Below the pieces are notes generated by a model. That model was not told the origin of the DNA, ran no database searches, and saw nothing but the letters and a program-made list of their open reading frames with translations. A stretch of 7,447 bases of DNA from Bacteroidota bacterium. GTDB taxonomy: Bacteria > Bacteroidota > Bacteroidia > NS11-12g > UBA9320. Positions 1 to 5,811 of the stretch are shown here, piece after piece; positions within the stretch are counted from its first letter, which is position 1; the number at the start of each line of letters is the position of its first letter. The stretch spans positions 1 to 7,447 of the forward strand of contig JAHEKB010000112.1 of the NCBI GenBank assembly GCA_024638525.1, in the 5' to 3' direction. The position numbers and the translations under genes are program-made.

Positions 1-198
1 CTTATTATCAATACATAAACTTTGAAACACTTTGTGGTTTTTGGATAATTATTAGTTCAAAAATGGAAAATTTGAATAATTATCTTTCGAAAGCTAACAA
101 CTTATTCATATTACTTTTTTTAAAAGAATTGTCACTTTATTTTTGTTTCGTTAGAAAACTTTAATTACTTATCAATATTTAACCTTAGTCATATTATT
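1..198. other. AT-rich non-coding leader
   Basis: No reading frame of useful length runs through this stretch on either strand; stops are frequent. It is strongly AT-rich with several T-runs. The only element I can name is a promoter-like box near 138-145. The gene lying to the left is not visible, so I cannot say whether this is also the 3' region of another transcript. Confidence 0.6.
138..145 (+). promoter_or_regulatory. candidate Bacteroidota -7 box (TATTTTTG)
   Basis: TATTTTTG matches the Bacteroidota -7 consensus TAnnTTTG exactly and is followed by T, fitting the usual pyrimidine. It would place the transcript start near 150 and give the T9SS cargo gene a leader of roughly 50 nt. No clear -33 TTTG box lies 19-21 nt upstream (only a T-run), so the call rests on the -7 box alone in an AT-rich region where chance matches are likely. 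Confidence 0.4.
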
Positions 199-1200
199 AT
201 GAAGACAAAAATTTTACTCTTTGGCCTTTTATTTATCTTGGCCTCGACTTCTCAAGCAACTGTTCACACAATCAGTTCAAGTTCTACTTGGTCCAATTTT
301 ATCAGTGGTAAGACATTTGCCAATGGCGATGAAATCGTGATCAATGCAGGGGTGTCACTAATCATTTCTGGTGTATGCGATGATTTAGACGGTTATGATT
401 TGGTATATTCAGTATATGGTACCATAAATTTTGGAACGAACGGAAGTAGTGCAGATGAATTCTGGTTGAGCTCCAATAGCCTTATTCGTCTGTTCAATAA
501 TGGTCAGGTAGCAGCTGTTACTTGCGTAGGTCAGAAAAGAATCTATTTTGGGGGTACTTTGGTTGCTACATGTAGCGGAGGTATTACAGGAGGATCAGCA
601 GGAACTACCTATGCCTCATTTAATGATATTAATACTGCAGGCGGAATTGGCTCTGGTGGCCCAGTCCCAGTTAAGTGGATTGATTATTCAGCGACGGATA
701 TTGGTGCAGGATATATTGAGGTACAATGGACCACAGCTTCTGAAATTGACAATAGTCATTTTGAAATTGAGTTTAGCACAGACAATGCAAATTGGATACC
801 TGTTGGAACCGTTTACTCACTAGCAGAAGGAGGTAATAGCAATGAGGTCTTGGATTATAGCTTCATGCACAATACTGATATGGGATCTCATGGATACTAT
901 AGGGTTAAGCAAACTGACTTTAACGGTACTTATGATTATACAGAAAGTATGATAGTTGAAGTACTTGATGGCGAGTTGTTTAAGGTGATGACTTTGGGAT
1001 CAGGTGCGTTTAAAGTACAAATCAACGATAACAGTTATGGATCTTCTGCTTCATTCAATATTTACAATATGCAAGGCAAGTTGATTGAATCTAAAATGGC
1101 AGAGGAAGAGGCTACATTTAATACAGGCCAGCCAGGTGCATACTTGATTGAAGTAATATCAAATAATAGAACGGAAGTTGTAAAGCAACTCATCTTCTAA
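199..1200 (+). CDS. T9SS type A sorting domain-containing secreted protein
   Basis: Predicted secreted or cell-surface protein of 333 aa, exported through Sec and then the type IX secretion system. Residues 1-20 form a signal peptide (Lys-rich start, hydrophobic core LLFGLLFILA, probable cleavage after SQA). Residues 21-145 are a Gly/Ser/Asn-rich, beta-looking region with Cys60, Cys109 and Cys124 that I do not recognise; a Gly-rich linker follows (148-154). Residues 155-256 match a module common before Bacteroidota sorting tails (PVPVKW, VQWTTASEIDNSHFEIE, YYRVKQTDFNGTYDYTE). Residues about 262-333 resemble a type A C-terminal sorting domain (FNIYNMQGKLIES, GAYLIEVISNN, terminal VVKQLIF), which is normally removed when the cargo is attached to surface polysaccharide. 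It stands alone, with its own terminator. The function of the N-terminal domain is unknown; an adhesin-like or matrix role is only a guess. Confidence 0.85.
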   Translation: MKTKILLFGLLFILASTSQATVHTISSSSTWSNFISGKTFANGDEIVINAGVSLIISGVCDDLDGYDLVYSVYGTINFGTNGSSADEFWLSSNSLIRLFNNGQVAAVTCVGQKRIYFGGTLVATCSGGITGGSAGTTYASFNDINTAGGIGSGGPVPVKWIDYSATDIGAGYIEVQWTTASEIDNSHFEIEFSTDNANWIPVGTVYSLAEGGNSNEVLDYSFMHNTDMGSHGYYRVKQTDFNGTYDYTESMIVEVLDGELFKVMTLGSGAFKVQINDNSYGSSASFNIYNMQGKLIESKMAEEEATFNTGQPGAYLIEVISNNRTEVVKQLIF

Positions 1201-1221
1201 TAATAGGATATAAGATTTTAT

Positions 1222-1254
1222 AAAGGCCCGAATTTGAGTTCGGGCCTTTTTTTT
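1222..1254 (+). terminator. strong intrinsic terminator after the T9SS cargo gene
   Basis: An 11-bp perfect stem (AAAGGCCCGAA at 1222-1232 with TTCGGGCCTTT at 1239-1249) encloses a 6-nt loop (TTTGAG) and runs into eight T residues (1247-1254). It begins 21 nt after the stop codon. On the minus strand the same stem is followed by TTTAT, so it may also stop transcripts coming from nadE, which has no nearer obvious terminator. Confidence 0.93.
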
Positions 1255-1485
1255 GGCTTATTTTTTCTTTTTGTTAACTCGGCTAAAGAGGAGGAAATAC
1301 AACATGGTGAGTTCCATAGTCACGGTGAACGGAATTGGTTTGCCTCTGATTCCTGTGAACTGTAATTTGCTAGTGGGGAGGCGAGGCGTAGCCCCCGGAA
1401 GTTTTGTCTGCAAGTAGACCATTGCCTTGCGAAACCTCCATCCGAGATTTTATTTCAGCAGAAACTCTTATTCGGAGAAAAAGAA
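1255..1485. other. intergenic island, possible interspersed repeat
   Basis: This stretch separates the cargo-gene terminator from the 3' end of nadE. Its centre is unusually GC-rich for the window (25 of 40 bases G or C at 1371-1410, including GGGGAGGCGAGGCG and a C-run). It also holds small inverted repeats such as TCAC-G-GTGA (1320-1328) within TTCC/GGAA arms. A 54-codon minus-strand ORF spans most of it. The composition jump and placement between convergent 3' ends suggest an interspersed repeat or remnant of a transferred element. This is inference; no transposase, terminal repeats or target-site duplication was found. Confidence 0.4.
1258..1422 (-). CDS. possible small ORF (54 aa) in the intergenic island
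   Basis: The minus strand is open from an ATG at 1422 to TAA at 1258-1260, and the frame stays open upstream of the ATG to a TAA near 1450. The product starts MVYLQTKLPGATPRLP, continues through QFTGIRGKPIPFTV, has a hydrophobic stretch (MLYFLLF) near residues 40-46 and ends in four lysines. I recognise no family. There is no clear promoter or ribosome binding site, and the Lys tail comes simply from reading an A/T run. A fortuitous frame across a repeat unit is at least as likely as a real small membrane-active peptide. Confidence 0.22.
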   Translation of the reverse strand: MVYLQTKLPGATPRLPTSKLQFTGIRGKPIPFTVTMELTMLYFLLFSRVNKKKK

Positions 1486-3123
1486 CTAATGATGATATCT
1501 ACCCACAATGGGCATTCTGCGTCCAAAGCCAAAGGCTTTATGTGAGATACGCAAAGTAGGGGGAGCCTGGAACCGCTTATACTCATTGCGATCAACCAGT
1601 TTTACTATGTAGCGGACCAAATCTTCTTCAAAGCCTTCAGCAACGATTTGTTTCCATCCTTTTTGTTCTTCAATGTAATGAAAGAGGACCTTATCCAGTA
1701 CAGCGTAGTCTGGCAGGCTGTCAGAGTCTTTTTGATCTGGTCTCAGCTCAGCGCTTGGTTCTTTTGAGATGATGGATTCTGGTATGATCACACCATTTCT
1801 GTTGATGAATTGCGCCATCTCATAGACTTGCTGCTTGTATAGGTCTCCAATAATAGATAGACCACCGCATAAGTCTCCATAGAGGGTAGTATAGCCTACT
1901 GCACTTTCACTTTTATTGGAAGTATTCAAGAGTATAGAGCCAAACTTATTGCTAATGGCCATCAGTAATACTCCGCGAGTTCTTGCTTGCAGGTTTTCTT
2001 CAGTGACATCAGCTGGCTTATCTGCAAATTCTTCTTTCAGTGTGTTCTTGAAACTTTGGAAGACTTCTTCAATCGGAAGAATGCTATAGTCGGAATTCAA
2101 ATTCTCTGCCAATTCCACCGCGTGATCAACTGAACCTTTGCTGGAATAAGGAGAAGGAAGCATATACGCTTTTACATTATCCTTACCCAAGGCTTCCACC
2201 GCCAAGGCGTGAACCACGGCAGAATCAATGCCTCCGGATGATCCTAAAATAGCAGTTTTAAAATTCATTTTTCCGAAGTAATCCCTCAGACCCATGATCA
2301 CGGCATCATGGATTAATTGAATATCGTAATCTCGGTACTCTTCGTGATTATCTGGGTAGTCGCTTGCTGAATTCCAATCAATCGTTTTCAGATCTTCTTT
2401 AAAAAATGCACATTCCTCAGCTATTTCACCTTGCTTATTGATGAACATAGAGCCTCCGTCGAATAGAATATCCGTGTTTCCGCCTACCTGATTTACATAG
2501 AAAAGGGGAAGGTGATAGAACTTGGCATTGAATTGCATTCTAGCCCTTCGATCTTCAACATGGTTATAGCTATATGGGGAGCCGGAAAGGTTGACCATCA
2601 CAGAAGGATTTTGCTTTCTGAGCTCCTCCATTGGCTCCGTTCGGTAGAAGTGGTCTCCCGTTAAGTTCCAAAGGTCTTCGCAGATGGTAATAGCCATTCT
2701 TTCACCCTTGAATTCAACTACTTCAACAGAGGCCGCAGGTTCAAAGTAGCGGTATTCGTCAAAGATGTCATAAGTTGGAAGCAGGCTCTTGTTGATTCGA
2801 GCCAGCACTTTTCCTTGGTGAAGAAAAAAGGCAGAATTGTAGAGCTTCTTACCTTTTTTTAAATGTGACCAACTAGGACTTCCGATGAGGATACCCAAGT
2901 CGTCGCTCATAGCTGTCAATTGCTCAATGGCATCTTCACATCGATCGACAAAACTGGGATAGTCCAGTAAATCCTTGGGAGGATATCCACTAATTGCCAA
3001 TTCAGAAAAGATGATTAGATCAGATTCCTGAGATTTAGCTTGCTCAATCTTTTTTTTAATCTTGACAAGATTGCCTTCTACATCGCCTATGATGTAGTTC
3101 AATTGAGCCAGTGATATCTTCAT
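1486..3123 (-). CDS. nadE: glutamine-dependent NAD+ synthetase
   Basis: Cytosolic enzyme for the last step of NAD+ synthesis: it amidates nicotinic acid adenine dinucleotide to NAD+, using ATP and ammonia released from glutamine. It is the two-domain form. Residues 1-270 are a nitrilase-fold glutaminase with the Glu-Lys-Cys triad visible as Glu41 (FSELAISGYPP), Lys112 (INKSLLP) and Cys148 (ITICEDLW). Residues about 270-545 are the synthetase domain, with the ATP-pyrophosphatase loop SSGGIDS at 295-301 and conserved stretches LLNTSNKSE, GDLCGGL and SAELRPDQKDSDSLPDY. Length (545 aa) is normal for the family. The ATG lies 3 nt after the stop of the upstream barrel gene, so the two are almost certainly co-transcribed. 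No Shine-Dalgarno is seen, as usual in Bacteroidota. All key residues are intact. Confidence 0.97.
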   Translation of the reverse strand: MKISLAQLNYIIGDVEGNLVKIKKKIEQAKSQESDLIIFSELAISGYPPKDLLDYPSFVDRCEDAIEQLTAMSDDLGILIGSPSWSHLKKGKKLYNSAFFLHQGKVLARINKSLLPTYDIFDEYRYFEPAASVEVVEFKGERMAITICEDLWNLTGDHFYRTEPMEELRKQNPSVMVNLSGSPYSYNHVEDRRARMQFNAKFYHLPLFYVNQVGGNTDILFDGGSMFINKQGEIAEECAFFKEDLKTIDWNSASDYPDNHEEYRDYDIQLIHDAVIMGLRDYFGKMNFKTAILGSSGGIDSAVVHALAVEALGKDNVKAYMLPSPYSSKGSVDHAVELAENLNSDYSILPIEEVFQSFKNTLKEEFADKPADVTEENLQARTRGVLLMAISNKFGSILLNTSNKSESAVGYTTLYGDLCGGLSIIGDLYKQQVYEMAQFINRNGVIIPESIISKEPSAELRPDQKDSDSLPDYAVLDKVLFHYIEEQKGWKQIVAEGFEEDLVRYIVKLVDRNEYKRFQAPPTLRISHKAFGFGRRMPIVGRYHH

Positions 3124-3126
3124 TTC

Positions 3127-3855
3127 TTAAAAGAATATGCCTGCATTAATGCTGAAATAATTATTGGTTGCACTAATGCTCTTATCCTTTACAAACATAT
3201 CAGTAAAGCTATTGTTGAACCGAACTCCGGCATAAAGAGATGAGGAACCTGCCATTTTGTATTCTATTCCTCCTCCAATGATCAAAGGCATTCTTATGAT
3301 AAAAACCTCATCATCAAAGTTATTGACTGTAAAAGGGTCACCTTCATTGTCATTGGTTTTGAAATCTGTGGGATCTTGAGCACTAATGCCGGTAGGCAAA
3401 GTGCCGGCCAGACTTGCTTTGGATCCAATTAAAAAAGATGGAGCAACGCCAAAATTTGCCCAATATGTGATGTATCCAATCTCTTTAGTTCTGAATTTCA
3501 AACTGAGAGGGATTTCGACATATTGAGTTTTATAGGTGTATTCCAGATCGTTGACTACAGTTGCAGTGGTATCGGAATTAAAGACCTGATTTGAATTGAT
3601 CATCATGCTCCCATTGATTTGAGAGATCAATAACTCCATACTCAGTGCGTAATTCGGCTTGAAATAGTAGTCTCCCATAGGTCCATAGGAAAACCCAATA
3701 TTGGTACCAACTCTCTCTAAAGTTTTAGAATTTGGAGCAATCCATCCAATGTTCATGCTTCCTTTTAAACCAAATCGGAATTCGTTGTCCTGTGCAAAAG
3801 AATTCTGGCTAACTAGTAGACCTAAAGCTAGTATTGCAACGTTCTTCATTTTCAT
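3127..3855 (-). CDS. PorT-family outer-membrane beta-barrel protein
   Basis: Predicted outer-membrane barrel of 242 aa. Residues 1-21 are a signal peptide (hydrophobic NVAILALGLLVS, likely cleavage SFA|QDN). The mature part alternates aromatic/hydrophobic and polar residues in the way of beta-strands (FRFGLKGSMNIGW, YVEIPLSLKFRT, MPLIIGGGIEYKM, SLYAGVRFNNSFTDMF) and ends in a strand closing with Phe (YFSINAGIFF), the usual recognition end for BAM. The layout fits the PorT/OmpA-like small barrel group of Bacteroidota (PF13568 type). It is probably not PorT itself, since only the general fold pattern is seen. ATGs at codons 1 and 3 are both possible starts; either leaves the signal peptide intact. 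It is the first gene of an operon with nadE and diverges from gldB. Specific function unknown. Confidence 0.85.
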   Translation of the reverse strand: MKMKNVAILALGLLVSQNSFAQDNEFRFGLKGSMNIGWIAPNSKTLERVGTNIGFSYGPMGDYYFKPNYALSMELLISQINGSMMINSNQVFNSDTTATVVNDLEYTYKTQYVEIPLSLKFRTKEIGYITYWANFGVAPSFLIGSKASLAGTLPTGISAQDPTDFKTNDNEGDPFTVNNFDDEVFIIRMPLIIGGGIEYKMAGSSSLYAGVRFNNSFTDMFVKDKSISATNNYFSINAGIFF

Positions 3856-3863
3856 ATTTTGAG

Positions 3864-3883
3864 GATTTTTGTATGCAAAGGTT
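3864..3883. promoter_or_regulatory. interlocked divergent promoter region, barrel-nadE / gldB
   Basis: Only 28 nt separate the ATG of the barrel gene (3855, minus) from the preferred ATG of gldB (3884, plus). Two boxes resembling the Bacteroidota -7 element face each other here: GATTTTTG at 3864-3871 (plus, one mismatch to TAnnTTTG) and AACCTTTG at 3883-3876 (minus, one mismatch), each followed by a pyrimidine. Each -33 region would lie inside the opposite gene; I see no convincing TTTG there. Transcription starts a few bases past each box would give very short leaders, about 8 nt for gldB and 16 nt for the barrel gene. Confidence 0.45.
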
Positions 3884-4921
3884 ATGATTAAAAAGAGAAT
3901 AGTTCTTCACATAATATTCTTAAGTCTGCTGAGCCTATCTCAAAGCAGCTGTGGTCCATCATATCAAGACATAGATATTGATGCCATAGAGTTAGAAATG
4001 AAACTACAGCGCTATGAACAAGCATTGTTTGCCACTGGCTCTACAGAAGACCTTTTGGAGCTAAATGATAAATTTCCCGATTTTCACCCCATATATCTTT
4101 ATAATATCATGCCTCAACCCCCTCATATGGGGTCAATGACCGAAGTAGATCTGGCCATGGAATTGAGGCGCTATATTTCTCATCCTGATCCGGACTCCTT
4201 GTTCAAACTGACCCAAGAGAAGTTTGATGATCTTGAACGCGAGCGAGAGGAATTGGAAAAGGCAGCCAAAAGAATCTATCACTATTTCCCGGATGAAAAA
4301 ATTGAAACCATGGTCTCTTTTGTCAGTAGCTTTGAATTTGCTAGCATCTTCATAGAAGAGTCTAAGGCATTTGCCCTTGGTTTAGACATGTATATGGGAA
4401 GAGACTTTGAGATATATCCTCTCTTGGATCCCTCGCGCTTTCCAGCTTATCGCGTGCAAAAGTTTGAGCCCTATTATATGATTCCTAATGCCGTAAAGAG
4501 CTTTCTATATTATAAGGTACCCAAAGTTCAATCAAATTCGTTTATACAAGAAGCTATTTATGAAGGTAAAATACTGTTTGCAATGGACAAGCTATTGCCT
4601 GCAACTGCTGATTCATTAAAGATCTCCTACGCCAAGGGTCAAATAGAATGGTGTAAGGCGAATGAAGAGAACATTTGGGCTTATTTAGTTGAGAATGAGG
4701 TATTATTCAGTTCTGACAAGAACGCCTACATCTCCAAATTCTTCAATGATGGGCCTTTTACGACTCCTTTTGGCAATGAAAGCTCCCCGCGCGCTGGAGC
4801 GTGGGTGGGTTGGCAGATTGTCCGTTCTTATATGGAAAGAAACCCAAATACGAGTTTGGTCGAACTCATATTCAATGATGATCACGACCAAATTTATAGA
4901 GAAAGTAAATACAAACCTTAG
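3884..4921 (+). CDS. gldB: gliding motility lipoprotein GldB
   Basis: Lipoprotein needed for gliding motility in Bacteroidota that glide, anchored in the envelope and facing the periplasm. I start it at the ATG at 3884 (345 aa) rather than a TTG 15 nt upstream, because that TTG is the last part of a promoter-like box. Residues 1-23 form a lipoprotein signal (KKR, then IVLHIIFLSLLSLS, Cys23 in a relaxed lipobox QSSC). GldB-like features follow: residues 40-65 around ELNDKFPDFHPIYLYNI, EYEGKILFAMDKLLP-like signature near 224-239, and a strongly conserved C-terminal block at 300-316 (SSPRAGAWVGWQIVRSY). The family is distantly related to DUF2268 metallopeptidases, but no HExxH motif occurs anywhere, so catalysis is not expected. 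No gldC follows it; the next gene is convergent. Family assignment is firm, molecular role in the gliding machinery is not known in detail. Confidence 0.9.
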   Translation: MIKKRIVLHIIFLSLLSLSQSSCGPSYQDIDIDAIELEMKLQRYEQALFATGSTEDLLELNDKFPDFHPIYLYNIMPQPPHMGSMTEVDLAMELRRYISHPDPDSLFKLTQEKFDDLEREREELEKAAKRIYHYFPDEKIETMVSFVSSFEFASIFIEESKAFALGLDMYMGRDFEIYPLLDPSRFPAYRVQKFEPYYMIPNAVKSFLYYKVPKVQSNSFIQEAIYEGKILFAMDKLLPATADSLKISYAKGQIEWCKANEENIWAYLVENEVLFSSDKNAYISKFFNDGPFTTPFGNESSPRAGAWVGWQIVRSYMERNPNTSLVELIFNDDHDQIYRESKYKP

Positions 4922-5664
4922 TCCAATTGAAACTGATATAGTCCACTGGAGTTGACTTTACTAACTGGGATTTTATGGCTGCGCTCAAATAGTTGATACG
5001 ACATAGCCAGGCTTCTCCAGAAATCCCTTAATTCATCGCTTGACCCTGCTTGTTCCAACAATTTCATGTTTTCAGGTTCAAGACGAGCAGGGTAGATGTG
5101 AATAGGAATTTCATCTTGTCCACTTGCCTTTGCTAAAAAAGCCATGACATAGAGCTCCTTGATTTTGTCATCAGTGATTGGGATACAGCCTATTGTATTG
5201 CAACCTCCATGAATAAAAATCATTCCACCTAAGTCATAGCGATATCCGTTGATAGAATCTGCTTTATTGGGGTAGTCAACCTTCAAGGAGAGGTGGTAAT
5301 TGCTGTTGGGGTTGAACTTGCTCAGGGTATAGAGACCTTCTGGTATCTGTAAATCTCCCTGTCGCCGTTTTGGGCCAAGTGATCCTACATTGCTGCAGAA
5401 TTTATAAGTTGACAGCTTTATATAACGGCTGGAATCTCTGTTTTTGGCCCAAAGTTCAAGGTCTTCTTCAAACTTGAAAGCTCTGATATAAAGATCAAAT
5501 GAATCGATGCAGATGTCGTTAGTGGATAGCAGGTGCTCAATCCAAGCCTTTTTATCTGCAATCGCTTTTTGAACGCGTAGGTGTTCCAGCTGCTCTTGTT
5601 TAAAGTCAGGTTCTTCATCTGGTGTGAAGTTGAATAGTCCAAAAAGGAGCACGAATACCCACAT
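4918..5664 (-). CDS. YafK-type L,D-transpeptidase (YkuD) family protein
   Basis: Envelope protein with an L,D-transpeptidase fold. Family members form or cut peptidoglycan bonds at meso-diaminopimelate using a catalytic Cys; E. coli YafK/DpaA releases peptidoglycan-bound Braun lipoprotein. I start it at the ATG at 5664 (248 aa); an in-frame TTG at 5700 would add 12 residues but coincides with a promoter -33-like box. Residues 1-13 are a short hydrophobic segment (WVFVLLFGLFNF), a signal or anchor without an obvious cleavage site. The YkuD domain covers about 80-195: KVxx-type entry (SSRYIKLSTYKFC), GDLQIPEG at 103-110 and the active-site motif HGGCNTIGCIPI with His152 and Cys160. The Arg common after the catalytic Cys in ErfK-type enzymes is absent, as expected for the YafK branch. 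Residues 195-248 are a C-terminal extension. Its stop codon overlaps that of gldB. Whether it is a transpeptidase or a hydrolase cannot be read from sequence. Confidence 0.88.
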   Translation of the reverse strand: MWVFVLLFGLFNFTPDEEPDFKQEQLEHLRVQKAIADKKAWIEHLLSTNDICIDSFDLYIRAFKFEEDLELWAKNRDSSRYIKLSTYKFCSNVGSLGPKRRQGDLQIPEGLYTLSKFNPNSNYHLSLKVDYPNKADSINGYRYDLGGMIFIHGGCNTIGCIPITDDKIKELYVMAFLAKASGQDEIPIHIYPARLEPENMKLLEQAGSSDELRDFWRSLAMSYQLFERSHKIPVSKVNSSGLYQFQLD

Positions 5665-5668
5665 GGTG

Positions 5669-5702
5669 CAAATGTCACCAATCAAACCCGTCTCTGCCAA
5701 AA
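5669..5702 (-). promoter_or_regulatory. promoter for the YafK-type gene, near-leaderless
   Basis: Read on the minus strand, a -33-like box TTTTG (5702-5698) is followed after 21 nt by GACATTTG (5676-5669), one mismatch from the Bacteroidota -7 consensus TAnnTTTG, then C and the ATG at 5664. TTTG to ATG is only 4 nt, the same layout as rsmI. The transcript would begin at or next to the ATG. The TTG read as a longer start is part of the -33 box. Confidence 0.55.
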
Positions 5703-5749
5703 GAAATTGTCCTCAGTGAAAACCATTTCATAATATGACCTTTAGACCA

Positions 5750-5766
5750 TAATTCGATAAGAATTA
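5750..5766. repeat. inverted repeat TAATTC-GATAA-GAATTA, possible operator
   Basis: Perfect 6-bp arms (5750-5755 and 5761-5766) around a 5-nt spacer lie between the divergent YafK-type gene and rsmI, about 33 bp before the rsmI -7 box. The size suits a dimeric regulator, but AT-rich inverted repeats of this length also arise by chance and no regulator gene is nearby. Confidence 0.25.
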
Positions 5767-5793
5767 CCTCGGCTTCAACATGATGACAACATA

Positions 5794-5809
5794 GCGCATA
5801 TTTTTGCGC
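5794..5809 (+). promoter_or_regulatory. rsmI promoter -7 box in a GCGCA/TGCGC inverted repeat
   Basis: TATTTTTG at 5799-5806 matches the Bacteroidota -7 consensus exactly and is followed by C. The rsmI ATG is at 5812, 5 nt past the box, so the mRNA should be leaderless or nearly so. The box is framed by GCGCA (5794-5798) and TGCGC (5805-5809), a 5-bp inverted repeat that a regulator could bind or that may be chance. The -33 region holds only a weak TTC (5774-5776). Confidence 0.6.
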
Positions 5810-5811
5810 CA

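Noticed and set aside
111..130. Possible terminator from the T-run followed by AAAAGAA
   Set aside because: The stem would be only A-T pairs with no GC core, so it is not a credible intrinsic terminator.
548..823. Open frame on the plus strand inside the T9SS cargo gene
   Set aside because: It is a shadow in another frame of a well-supported gene; the product has no recognisable domain and the frame has no start signal.
1371..1410. Possible tRNA or structured riboswitch in the GC-rich core
   Set aside because: No cloverleaf, T-loop or anticodon arm can be drawn, and the region sits at a 3' end rather than upstream of a gene.
3127..3855. Naming the barrel gene porT
   Set aside because: Only the general small-barrel pattern is seen, and the nadE/gldB context does not identify it as the T9SS component PorT.
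4689..4955. Overlapping frames on both strands at the 3' end of gldB
   Set aside because: They lie over the most conserved GldB block (AGAWVGWQIVRSY) and look like low-information translations of it.
5418..5681. Alternative minus-strand frame within the YafK-type gene
   Set aside because: It is out of frame with the clear YkuD domain and encodes no recognisable feature.
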